From contig CM034603.1 of assembly GCA_020091685.1 (NCBI GenBank), positions 27,558,298 through 27,622,297 of the forward strand: a stretch of 64,000 nt of DNA, in the 5' to 3' direction. A program made the position numbers and the translations under genes. Shown here piece by piece: positions 1 to 13,600 of the stretch (positions are counted from its first letter, which is position 1; every line of letters begins with the position of its first letter). The DNA is from Lutjanus erythropterus (taxonomy: Eukaryota; Chordata; Actinopteri; Lutjaniformes; Lutjanidae). The notes under the pieces were generated by a model. The model searched no databases. It saw only the letters and a list, made by a program, of their open reading frames with translations, and was not told where the DNA came from.

Positions 1-1574
1 CACATTGTTGTAAGCAACAGAGGCACAAAGCAAATAAATGACAGCCAACGTTTTTGATTAAATATCCACGCTGACAGCGTGCAACAGCAAGCAGAGCTGC
101 TTTGAGTTGAGAGTGGTCATTTGGCTTTTATTTCAGCAGTATGCCTCTTAAGTACAGCTGTTCATTTATAAAGGTACTTGGACTTAATTTTGTTGATGGT
201 AGGAATGCAACATCTGCACAGATACTTCTTTTTACAAACACAACATCATAAAACACTTAATTTCTTTTTTCCATTCTCCTTTTTTAAATTCTTGAATATT
301 TGTGAGCTATATTTTCCTGACCCATATTTTCTTACTTTTTTCAGCTTTCAAATATAATTAGATATACATTTATGATATAGGGCAAGTTTAGACTAAATAT
401 ACTGCACACAGTTGTGTTATGGATCCATAAATTGCAGCATGGTCGTTTCCAATCGTGTTATTTTATTAAGCTTGTTCATGAAAACTGTACTGGCCAATAT
501 GTTAAAATCGGCCACCACACAATAACCAGGGATTACCAATATATTCTATCAGGTTAGTTCATTTTTCCACTATTCAAATATTCAACAATTCTGGTTTGGT
601 CAAAATAAATCCTTAATTCACCGTGTTGAGACCGGCAATGGACAATCCTTGACAGCCGATATGTACTCGTCCAATCGCCCAACCCTAGTACCAACACTTA
701 CTATCTCTCAGCAATATACTGACTTTGCTTAGTTTAGTAGACTAGCCGGGCACTTAGCTTGAGTGAGCTCATTTCTCAGGCACTGCCTGCCATCCTGGTG
801 CTCATACATGATAGACAACATCAAGAGGAACATGACAGAGCACTGAAACTGGAACCATGACTTATTCTTCATTGATTTCTACTGCAGCGAGATGACTGTT
901 CTCAGCACAAAACTACCATGTAAGTGCAACAGGGGTTGGTGGCGGGCGCCTAGGAGAAGTGAGTGGCAAGGATGTGTGTGGGTTGTGTTCCTCCTGTGCT
1001 GAGTCAGATAGAGAAGCCAAGTATAAGACCTTTCATCACCTGCCGTGGCCTCCTCTGACCGCTGCAGAAAATTACGTGGTGTGTTAACCAGCTGCCTGAG
1101 TGACAAGCACACCATTACACTGCTGGAGGATGTAGGGCGGGGCCACACAGAGGGATGCGTGAGATTAACATGCACATACACACACAGGCGGTGCCTTGTC
1201 TTAGGGCACCAAGGCTGAACTGAAACCTTTAAAAGATCAGCTGGTGTGAGTCATTACTTAACCACAGGAAGTTCAAATACAAATCACCAAAAACTCATAT
1301 TGTCATAGGTGGTAGACATTTTTCTCTGTGCCCGTGTAAAAATTCATATACTGAATAGTTCTCCACAGAGTATGACTGTCCACACACAGTGAGTATTTTG
1401 TGTTGCAATTTGCTGCAAAGTTACACCTGGTGGAAGCAATCTGGGCATTGTGTACCATAGGCTGGTACTTCAACTGTAAACAGCTTTAGAATATTTTTTA
1501 TATACCAGCCAGAAATACACTAATTTTATATTGCCTTGAATAAGCCATCCAGCATCATGTGAGGTCTCACCTAC
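1..1574. other. kmt2c intron 9, left edge
   Basis: Sequence downstream (minus sense) of the last visible exon. I looked on the minus strand for the next KMT2C exon (zinc ligands followed by a SSQWHHNC-like motif) and did not find it. Reading frames near 879-1181 show no family resemblance. The interval is ordinary AT-rich intron as far as I can see. Confidence 0.6.
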
Positions 1575-1689
1575 CTTACATCTCCATCCATTGGTGGGAA
1601 GAGAGTCCATAGCAGGTTGCAGACAGAAGGTATGGTAGCCTTTGTCACACATGTCACACACCAGCATTTTAGTGTCCTCTCCTGGGTTC
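1575..1689 (-). CDS. kmt2c: kmt2c coding exon 9: third PHD finger, incomplete at the exon end
   Basis: 115-nt exon, acceptor CTCTTTGCAG|GAACCC, donor TGTAAG|GTAGGT. It encodes PGEDTKMLVCDMCDKGYH, then TFCLQPAMDSLPTNGWRCK. C408, C411, H416, C419 and C434 are present; the last ligand would come from the next exon (NCRIC in KMT2C), which is not visible in positions 1-1,574 and presumably lies off the left edge. The exon ends on a codon boundary (residue 435). Confidence 0.95.
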
Positions 1690-4600
1690 CTGCAAAGAGA
1701 CAGAGAGGGTTGTATGAAACTGGACAGAAGATTCGGACCTCCTGCACACAAACTGCAAAAAGCTACCCAAGACTTATCTAACTATCTATAGTTGGGTGGA
1801 TGATAATAGTCATCCTGTTTTACTTTACTGGACAAATTATTTTTTTCTACATGCTTTAGTTCTTAGTTAAGCGCTTGCTTCCCTTTAATTTTCCTTGCCA
1901 GGTGTATTTTTTCAGATCTTTTATTTGACCTGATCTGTTGTTTCTATTATAGTGAATCTTAATTTTACACAAATATCAGTTCTATTTCATGTAATTGAAA
2001 GACTGTATGCATGAATCAAAAGAGAGTACAAGCATTTTCCTGCCATAACAAATATGTGCTCTGTCCTTATTTTTCATAAAATGAAGACAGAATTATTTGT
2101 TTTTGCTTGAATGTATGTCTTGCCAAAACTTCAATATTGTACTTCTAAACAACCCAAAAAATAAAATAAGTCATTCATAATAAAACAACCTCACTTTTGC
2201 CAGCTAGAAGACTGGCTGAGCACACTGACTGTCCCTAAATGACTGACTGACTAATTGTTGATAAACGCATACACAAGAGGAGGCCTGCAGCAATGTGTAG
2301 GCGAGAACATGCAACAAGTTGTCCTGATATGTTGAATCTAATGCCAGAGCAATTACTTCTGGAGAGCATTTAGTGGCCTGGTTATGCATTTAACTAGTAA
2401 GGATTTATTTATTTCGGTCAGTCCTTTGTTTATGTGTATACAACGACCTAGTCCATCCTTCTAATGTTATATTGGCAGCAGTGTAATGCTTTTATAGTCA
2501 CTAAAGGTGGCAAACATAGTTTGTTTGAAGAATTAATTCAAGCATGTTTGATTGTTGGGCATCAGAATGGCAAACACAATGATGTACTGCCATGGTTTGA
2601 ACACAAAGTAATGCCTGCTCCTGGAGAAATGTTAGTATGCTAAAATATTAGCCCAAATGATAATATACAGTAGTTTGGGGCGTATAGCTGTGCGTCACGA
2701 TTGTGGGGGTGCTACATCTCTAATTGTAGGGTTGTCAATGAGTAAGGCTGAAGAATTGTTTAGAAAAAGAAATGAAAGCGTGACTGTAAAACACACAAGT
2801 GGCCTTTTCCTGGCCAAGACAGGATGTATTTTAACTAATCTTTACTTCTTAAAAACATTTAAGTTTTGGTTTAACATCAACAATAAAAGCACAGGCAAGG
2901 GTAAGAGGATTTGTGTTTCCAAACCTAAACAATACAAAGGAAATCAGAAAATTTTAAGCCAGTCTCATCTCCCATACCATCCATTATAGTTTGTGATAAT
3001 ACATCATGATCCCCTACTCATCTTGAAAAATATCATGCTATGCACACAACATGCTACTAGGGTTTCTATGTAAATATAGAGCTGAAAGCTCAATGGACAG
3101 TGTTCACCTAAGGCAAACAGGCCTGGTTGCTAACAGAGCTCCTGTACTGTTTAAATAAGGTCAGAAGTTACAAGACTGAGCTTCAGGGTACAGCATCCAG
3201 TTAGCTCCTCACAACCCACAGAGGTAAACAAACTAGCACTAAGCACCATGCCTGCTAGCTATAGAGAAAAATAGTAAGAAGAAAAGTGAAAGAAAAGCTA
3301 GATTGGACGAACACATTGAGTCTGAGACCCACTATTTAAGTAGGTGGGAAGGTGACTCACTTGCATGTCTGGCAGATTTTGCACTCGGGGCACTGCCAAC
3401 CTGCCCTCCTCAGAGGGGTCACGGCCATGTCCAGGCATATCCCATGGTAATGCTGACCACAACTGGTGCAGAAGAGCTGGTCCAGTAGGTCCCCTGGGCT
3501 ATCACATAGTGCGCAATGTACTTCATCTACAACTGTGGGCAGGAGAATTCAAGTAACAATCAGTTAAGTCAAGAAAATGAGAGAGACAATCTAATATCAG
3601 ACAATATGGCCCGAACAATACTGGATTTTTTGGGGCCAATGCCGATACTGATATAAGGAAATTAAAAAATTCTCATATCTAATATATCAGCTGATATTCT
3701 TTATACAGAATACAATATACAGAAGTCATGATTCGATTTCAACATTTCTTTAGCACCAATGGCTATACCATTGTTTGACTACTGAGTCTTGATTTGTAAA
3801 GATCAACCACCCATTAGTTTTATTCCCTTACAACTGTCATTAACATTCTTCTTTAAAAAGATGGTCTATATGGTATCAAGTGTGATATAATGACCAGTAA
3901 GCTACACGTCATCTTTGAAGTGTTGTTTTTTTTTCTCTTCAGACACACACAAATAGGTGGGAGCAGAGAGAAAAAAAAATGTATACTCTGCCATCATTTA
4001 CTGAAAATTGACAGCTCATTTCAAATTTAATATTGAAATTGTAACACCCCTAATGAACACACATTTCTTGCAATGACACCTCATAAGTGGTTAACACTTG
4101 TGACAAAGATACGTTAAGGGAGGCAGGAAATTTTACAATTAACAATAAACATCGTCCAGAATGATATCAGGACACTAAACATGAAAAATTCACCAATATT
4201 TTTAGTAATCATTAAATGACTCTAAATTAAAAACAGACAAATAGAGCAAAATATATCTATATATTAAACTTGAATTAAGAAAGCTGATCACATATACATA
4301 AAATGCAGCCTATTGTACTAACAACTAAAAAGTGTCTGTGTCAGTCTGTGTAAATTTAGAAGTTTAAAAAAAAATCATATAAATGCATATGGGACAATAT
4401 ATACAGGGACACCAATATTGACCGATATAGTTGTGATAATATTGCGCCGATAAAATTAGTCGATCAATATAATTGGTTGGGTTCTACAACATAGCTGATA
4501 CAATGTCAAATTTAAACAGAATGTAAATTATATTTATATAGCTTTTACATACAGTGTGTCCAATTCTACTCTCCCTCTACTCTACTCACATTTGTGAATG

Positions 4601-7600
4601 GCCAATTCAGCGTGTTCTGGGCAGAGAAGCGAGAGACTCCTGATATCCTGAAAGGTCCCAGCTGCCCCCGCACAGGGGTAATGGTAGAGTTGAGCACATC
4701 CTTCAGCACAGCACTTAATGGATGCTCCAAGGCGCTTACAGTATGCACAGTGCTGCAGAAAGAAAGCAAAAAAAAATCATTAAATGTCTAAAATGTCTTT
4801 ATTTGCAAGTAAAATTAATACATTCCATGAACATCCAAGGAAATAATTCACTAAACTCATTCCTCTACATTTTTTATGACTGACTTAGCTTATGTAAAAA
4901 CAGTGCTTTATCCTTTAATGTCTCTTTGGGAAAATGTTCATCAGGTTTCTCAGATTAGGATCAAGACCCCTGTTTAACCCCCTGTTTTAGCCCCCTGATG
5001 ATGACAGTCATGACAGAAACTCTCTCACTTCTATGAGTGTGTACTAATAGCCACTCTGGAGATCAAGTGGAAGACATGCTGATGGGCTGCACGACCAATG
5101 GGCTGCAAACGCGATCGTAGAGCTGTGAGCTGTGCCACTGCTGCTAACACTGGGAGCTAAGCTGCCATGAGAGCTCAGCCCCGTTGAGTGGCGTGACCTT
5201 TTCCATTTCACAGCTGAGAGATCCACGCTGTCGGGCCGACCTTTACCAGCCAGTCTGATCCATCAGCTTTGCCGTGCCTCACTGAAGCAGTCCCTCCCTG
5301 CTGCCCCAACACATTAAGATGGTGTTAACACCTATTAGTCCACGGATGTTCTCCCCTGACTCACCTTTGTGCTCCCTGAGTCAATGGCTCTGTCCACATT
5401 AAGCAGAGATTGTCCCTCGCCCTCGCAAACACCTTCGGACCACAAGGCACAACTCTGATGTGCCCAGCATTGCCCTGAAATTTAAAGACACAAAATGTTT
5501 AAATTAACATGTATAGATTCATGAACACATGCTGACTCTCCATTAGAAATGACTGGTAAAAATGTTTAGTCTATCAGTCTTACCTGACTCAAAGAGAGAC
5601 TGGACGTTAAGATCTTGTGGAAGGCCGACATGAGAAAGCTCATCCCAAAATCGACTGGCTGGGTCTGGTTCTTCCTCACAGTTCTCAGACCCGCTGCAAC
5701 AAAGGAAGAGGTTTGCAGAGAAAGCGGGTCAGCACAGGGTTTTTTTTTCTCTTTTTCCAAAGAGGACAGCTAAAAGATGTGTAACGCAGGAGGAGGAGGA
5801 CAGCCTGAATCAATTTAGGAATGAATCGAGACTAGAGACATAAAGGTAGAGGACGATGTGCAGTTTTTACAAAAGCAGAGAGATGAAGACAGAGAGAATG
5901 AGCTGGGGGAAAAATGTTAGAGAGCAAATAAAAAGCTGTGGGGGAGGAGGGAGAGGAGGAGGAGGAGGAAGAGGGCCATCTTGTTTGGTGTGTGCACAAG
6001 AGGCTGGCTGTTCTGTCTCATAAAATCTGTTGAAAAGGATGCGTTTCCCCGAGTCCCTGGCTTGAACTAGTGAGCTGCATAGCATGCGGAAAATGTGGAG
6101 AGGGAGCATTAGCATTTAAAAAGGACCTAAGTTCCAGTAAACAAACCGATGGCCAAAATCAAGAGACTGGTTTCTGGAAGCATGATGGCACACTCATGAC
6201 AAACAGCCTTGACGGCTTATTGTTTACAGCCAAAGTTTCATCGCCAATTATGTAATGATCTTCTCCCGCCTCCTCACGTTTCCACAGTCCTCCCCTCTGT
6301 CCACCAGCTGACAAATCAATATATAATTTCTCCTCTTGCTCCTCTTGCACCCTCCTGTGCCTCTGTGAGGCACAACCGAGGACTGGCCCCAATGACCAAT
6401 CACACGGCAACAACACAACAGCCACTGGTTGGTTTGGCGTGCTGCCAGACCCATACTGCTTCGCACTGCCCATTACGTCACCAGGAGCCCGGAGAGACGC
6501 CCAACTGGTTCCAAAGGACCAAAACAAATTAGGCAGCTGTCCAAAAGTGTCCGAGGAGGGTCCTTTGTTGGCACAGTGTGCAAATATGTGAGTTCACACT
6601 CATACGAACGAGAGGCTTATGTGCACCCTTCACCTGATGTGGCATCCCAGGGCCTGGAGACACTAACTGCTATGGCAAAGTGATAATTTAGCCTTCAAAT
6701 GCAGAGTGACAACACAACCTGCTAACTGAGAGAGGCACTTTAGCTTGTGAGGCCTGTGTGTTTGTTTTGTGAGCATGCTCCTTTGTGTGTATGAGTTAGT
6801 GCATGGGTAAACATGTGCATGGAAGCGTGTGGCCATTTATTAACCACCAGGATAATCCACGAAGTAAGAATACTGCTTTCCAGGGAAAGGGTAAAAGGTC
6901 ATTTTACCTGAAATAAAAGAATCAATTTTAAAAAAAGATTTCCTAAAAAGACCAAAGTTTTGTGGACACTTACGACTACTTCCCCACCTGCAGCCAATTC
7001 ATGCAAGGACTCAGGACGACCAAATTTTGGTTTCTTGCAGCTCATTAAAGAGGTACTGCACACTTAAACATGTTTTTGAGCTATAAACTAAATGATATTA
7101 CTTTCCCGTGGTGAAACATATCAATACTGGTGTTAATTTTGATATGTCTTGATGGGTATATATAAAAAAAAAAAAAAAAAAAATTTAAAAATTCCCCCCC
7201 AAAAATCGTGATTTCATGGGTTGATAAAGGCTCCACCCACTCTTTTACAATCATCCTGAGCCTTGTGAGGCCAACACTGATAGAGAGTCAGGGAGGGACT
7301 CTATGTTATTAGATTTATAGACAAAAGGCAGGTTAATGCCTCCTAATCAGAGTTGGGTGGCCTACCTCCCACAGTCCTCACTCTTGAGTGGGCATTTCTG
7401 CTAATTTTTGGCGAGCCTCAACTTAATATTTTTTCCATTTTGCTGCTTTTGACGGCTGTAGAAACACTACCAGACTGCAACAGAAGGGCTACAGATATGT
7501 ACCGCCACTCCCCCGAAGACACCCACAGCAGAGAGTCCTTCTTCTTATAGCGTTAGCTCAGCTAGCAACAACACAGAAACTTTTACACAAGCAAATGTGC

Positions 7601-10600
7601 TTCTAGTGCCTGTCAAAGCTCAAGTAGACTCTGTGTCTTAAACGCTTGTCAGAGGAGTCTTTTCCACCGAATAAGCTCTGGTTCTTCAATGGGTTCTATC
7701 TTGGTGGAAAAGGCCTACGTCTTACCAATGTTTCTTCCCGGACAAGTATAACAGCAGCAGCTCAGGTGCAGTAGGAGTTAGGCTCAGACCTGGGATGGAG
7801 TTACACAATTTGCTAACGAGACTCGTCACAGATTACTTTACTGTCCTGACAAACACTGACGGCCAAACCATTTATGACAACAGCATCAGCCAGGCCTACT
7901 TACTCTGTCTTTTCCCTCTGTCCTGAGGTGGTCTCGCCGGCCATTTTTGGCTGAGTGGTTTTATCACCATCACTGCTATCACTGCTCGTCGAGTTTCCTC
8001 CACCCTTGTGGCTGAAGAGTGCTTCAAGCTGAGGCGTGGTGCTGAATACTCGCAGATCCCCCTGACCCAGCAGGCTACGGCCACCGCAGTAACAGAAGGC
8101 ACAAAGACGCTCGCTGAAACAAAGAAAATGGGCGGAAGGGGGTGTTTAATTATATATACCTACTGTGACTTAATACAGTGCCGTGCATGTCAACATGAAT
8201 TAAGGCCTCCTTCTCCTGGCAATGGGACTGTCTGGGCAACAACATACATACAAACACATAATGGCGACATTTGTGAGGCAGGCGCACACACTGTCTACAC
8301 AGACACACTCTTAGGAGGTGAACCGCCTGTGAAATCCACATGGTATACCAGTAGCAGGCCACACCCTGACTCGCATGTTAACCTAGAGTAAGATACCGTT
8401 TGAGTTTTGTCTGATGCTGGTGTTAAAACAATACCAATGGCTGAACTGATACTTATTAAAAAAAAAAAGAAGCACAAAATGACGTTCGATGACATTAACA
8501 ACTGATTGCTAAGGTAAATTTGGACTTGAACTTGACCAACATAAATACAACCAAACTTTATACCGCTTAGCTTGGCATTTTACAGTGTTTATAGTAGCTA
8601 CTATTTAACAATAGGCTACCTGCACCCAAACCCATATAGAGTAAGTGTTACCATAATGTTAACTAAGCATGTTTGGTGATGCATTTGTAACTTTCGCACT
8701 GGAGGGTAACTTTTTCAATAGACAGGTCAGACATGTGGCACCAAAATGAGTCATCGTGTGGTGATTCTGTCCAGAACATACTGGTCATATAAGAACTTGT
8801 TCCATATTGGCTCTGTGTTTTGTGCCCAACCCTACATTTACATGTAACCTTGAGTTAAAATGTTTAAAGCTATGTTCTGGATTGTTGACTTGGAGATCAT
8901 AATTTTAAATTTGGTGCAGTGCTTTTGGATTTTAATATTACAATACGGCTTTAACCACTTTAAAGCTGGCATAAGTAGACCTCTTCACCTCCTTTTCGTT
9001 CTGTTTTTCAGGCTTTTGAAAGTTTAGTCTATGACGAAAGACTTTGGACATTCACAGGTCAGTAAGATAACCGATTATTGATTATTCCCAGGTCATCAAA
9101 TACTGAGATTTTGTGTTGAAAGCCACCAACCTGAGGGTCTGAGACTCAACAATCAACTATGTTTGAGCCACCAAACCCAGGAGTTGGTATTTGATGACCT
9201 ATGAATGAGACTCAACAATCAACTGTCATCTCCAGAATATCTTCCTGCACCTTTCAGCAGTTAATTCTGCATGATTTTTTTAATGCAAAATGTTGAAAAC
9301 AAAAACCACCACCTTACAAAAATAACTGGACATGGAAGTGATGCAGATTCCTTGTGAGAAAGGCATTTAGCAGACAGAGTAGTTCAAAGACAAAAAGAGA
9401 GAATAGTGGCCAAAAGTTGGAAAGCTGAGAAATAACAAGGGCAGTAAATATTTATCACATTTTTAAGGGATGAGATGGCCTTGTTAATAAGATCCCAGGA
9501 GATGCGCCCGGTCTGCCCTCCATCACTAACATCGATAGCAGGGACAGGCCAGGAGATTGATTACAACCTTTAACAGAGTGGCACCTGGGAAGAGCACTGC
9601 CTCTACCAGCTGATGACTCTATTTCAATTCATCCATGCATGTGTACACAGCAAGGCAAACAGCATGTCACATCGTTAGACACAAATGCACACTAATGCTT
9701 GTACATATACACATTCATGCTGTATACACACTTAAAAACACGAGAATCTTAATTTCTCAAACAGTTATGGTTCAGGGGAAGTTCAGTGTTTCTAACCTGC
9801 TTTTGACTTCTCTACTCGCTGGGACAGATGGTCCTGCTGAATTCTCAGCTGGAGGGCTCTGGGCCAGAGGGGACGAGGGCTTGTCCTCCTCTGGCACCTC
9901 AGTGGTCACCACTTCCACAGTTTCCACTGGCTGGATTGGCGTTTCTGATGATAACAAACAACAAATAAAGAAAAAAAAAGAACAAATGATTGGTTAGTCC
10001 GTAAGAACTTACTTAGAATTAAATCCCTCCAGCGCATTTGATGAGCACTGCAGCCTATTCAATGCTGGCCCCTATGATACTAGCTGCTCTTCAATTCATT
10101 GCTAATTATGACTGTAAAATCAGCATGCAGCTTCTGACAGATACAAGCTGTCATAGGGCAGGTTGATTGCATTCGAGTCAGTTTCCTCCAGGTCAAAAAC
10201 ACAGCCTTTATTAGTGAGATGGATGGTAAAATATGGGAACCATATGCTCAAGCACTGATTACAGTAAACCCACTGGGAATAGCAAGCTCTTGTACAGAAT
10301 AGCAATAACAAAGGAAGTAGGGGAAATACAATAATCATGGCATGCCAAAATGTCTCAAGAAGCAAGGTTTAATATTAATGGGGAATATTTTGCCTGAAAT
10401 ATAACTACACCCAATTTTTGTTACCATCATGAGTGCTTTTGATCTAAATTACAAAAAAAGGCTCAATTCACTGTGCTAATCATACAAAACAACTCCCAAA
10501 TGTACCTCTCGTTGAGACTTTGAGCCATGCAAAATTTTTATTAACATTTCATTGAGATGTAATTAGGCTAATACTGCAATGATTCAGTGTCATCCAATGG

Positions 10601-13600
10601 AATTACACAAGGACAGATTCAAGCTCATTACCTCCTAATAACTGAACGCACCTGTGGAAGACTTCTTACAGTCTTGGGATACAACTGACGTGACGGAAAA
10701 TGTGTATCACCTTTGTTTTTTATAACTAAATATTTGGCTGTACCCTTGTTATTATGTGAAGAATCAAATACATCACTATCAGGGTTGGATCAGATTACTT
10801 TGAAATGCAGTCAGTTCCTGGATAAAAATCACATGGCGATGTTTGCAATTAGTAATGCAATCCACTGGATCACAAAAACATGTAATCAAATCTGAATACT
10901 TTAATTTTGAAGTAATGCAAAAGTAATTCTAAACATTGAAAATACTGCACCTTATTCTAAAAAACTGGGCACAGCCACAAATATTTGAGTTCCACAAATA
11001 TTCTTTTTTTCCCCCTTTCTAAACATCAACAGAACATTTTCAATGCCAATAAAATGCATTTTACTCATAGAGATCTTTTTGTGGAGCAGTTGTCTAAAAA
11101 AAAACCCATATGTCAGATGTGTTTTACTTGTTAAAATTTTCTTGATTACCTGATTAGTTGTTTGGTCTATAAAATGTCAGAAAATGGTGACAAATGTTGA
11201 TCAGTGTTTCCCAAAAGATTTCGTTATCAAATGCCATGTTCTGTCTACACCCAGAAGATTTTCAGCTCGGAGGAGCAAAAACACCAGAAAATACTCAAGA
11301 TTTCTGACTTTTTTCTTTAAATAAATTATTCAAACCAATAAATCGCTTGTCAAAATAGTTGCTTAAATATACATTTTTAGAATGTAACTTGGGCTGATTA
11401 TATATATATTTTTAAAATCTGATTACGTAATCCCCACAACATGTAATCCATTTCTACCCACTACTAAAACGGTTTCAGAAGTGGTTTGCATAAAACATTT
11501 ACGTTTACATTGTACAAATAATACAAATCAAGGGTTATACATATGATTAACATAGAATTCTAAAGCCATGTTGACCTTTTCAAAGTACAGAAATAGTCAG
11601 CTTGACCTCAGCTGTACACACATCACTTTATGAACAAGACTGTATAGAGACTGTACATTTCATTTTGACAAATGCCTGGAGGCAGAGAGAAACACTGAGG
11701 GAACCGCTGTGATTCCAGTGGACACAGGAGTCGACTGAAAGGCAAAACTCAAGTGCATCCTCTGCTCTTTCAAAAAAAAAAAAAAAAAAATCTATAATCT
11801 GCAATTGCCTATTGTTAATGTAATGTAAACCCCAACTAATAAAAGTAAAACTAGCCACTAGCAGAATTTCATTCCCCAATATCTCCTGCACAGCAACAGG
11901 GCAGCACTGAGATGTAGGAGAATGGGAGGCATGGTCACGTGACATGATGTACACACATAAAAAAGCACATAAATGGGTCTGGAGAGACTGATGGGATTTT
12001 AAAAAGCTTTTAGAGGGCATTAGCCTTGGGCTCTTTCCCACTGCACCTCAATGCCAATCTCGGAGCAGGAGGAAAGATGGAAGCAGTAAGGGGAGAAAAA
12101 AAAATACACACCCACTGCAGCTTCACAGCTCAAGCTAAACCCTTTCAATTATAGCCCTGAAGTAGAAGTGCGGGGTGCCAAGAAAAAGCTCTCATCCATC
12201 CTTCTCCAGGAGAGGGAGACTCCTCTACCTTTACTGAAATACCCCTTTGAAGCACTGTCTGCATGAGGCTGCCTGGATGAGCAAGTTCACGTCTCATATC
12301 AGTCCCAACATAGCCAGCGTGTACATAATGGATCAAAAAAGGGGATTGAGAAGTCTCACCTGTGTCCTGAGGGCCTACGGACTCTGTTATCTCAGTCCCA
12401 TCCATGCTGTCCTCCTCATCCACAACAACCCTCCCTCTGGTGCGACCCCTAGGGTGAGGAAGAGACACAAACAAATAAATAAAGGCAGAGAAAAAGAACA
12501 AGACAAGAAAAAGTGCCTGGGCTTTCCTCAGGAGGGGGGATGGCGGTGTGGTCATGAATTAGTTAAATATAGTCACAGCTGTCACTGATTTTTAATGGAG
12601 GCACTCAAGCCGCTGGGCAAGGTGGAAGGGTGGTGGTGGGGGTATACAATATAGACCAATAGCATGTGGAGTTTAAAGATGGAGGTAGGGTTGAACAATT
12701 TTGAAAAAATATCCAATTGCCATTATCTTGACTGACGCAGCAACTATGATATGATTTATGATGTTAGAGGGGATAATAATTTTTATATAATTATTTTGAT
12801 TTTCATTGAAAAGCATACTAAAATTATTATGATGTGATTTTTTCAGGGATCCGTAGCAAACAAAACTCATTTCCGTAGAATATGATGTGCAGGCCAAGAA
12901 CATCTCTGCAGCACAACAATATTTAATTTAAAATGATATTCTGACAGAGACATTACCCAATAATTCCGTTTCCTGTGATTCGGAAATTGCATATTGAAAA
13001 TATATTGTGTTTTTGACAAAATTTGGATTAATTGTTCTGCCCTAGATAGAGACAGACCAATCTGGATAACTACGATTCAGGCTGGGAATTAAATAAAGAG
13101 GTACTGACATTAATATAACATAATCCACAAATAAATGATGATGCCTACGTAGGGTGATGGTGTTCTAACTAATCACTGTTTAATGGTGCTCACACACAAG
13201 AACTGAAATCTGTGCGCTCATCTTCAGAGCAACAACGAACAAATATCTTCATCGTTTACAGTTTCCTTAGGGATAACGACTCATTAGAACATGCTCTAGT
13301 TGAATTTCAAATCAGGATACAGACATCACTTATTATATGTTAATAGCTGTGTAATTTCAGACACCACAAACAAATATCTAATCATGAATGTGTATGAGTA
13401 TGTGTTTGGCATCTTCAAGAGACATATCCTTAGGGTTGTTTGAGCTATCACTGTCATGTATGTCACATACCAATAAAATGTGCATTGAAGCTTTAGACAA
13501 AACCAATGATGCAGATAACACAAAACAAAAAGAAAAAGCACAAGTACAAAACAAATAAGAATACAGAACCACAAGCAAATTCCACCAAAAAAGGCACAAT

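Noticed and set aside
9635..9997. 120-codon plus-strand frame across 9,797-9,944
   Set aside because: It is antisense to kmt2c coding exon 3; the minus-strand reading is phase-consistent with the flanking exons and explains the open frame.
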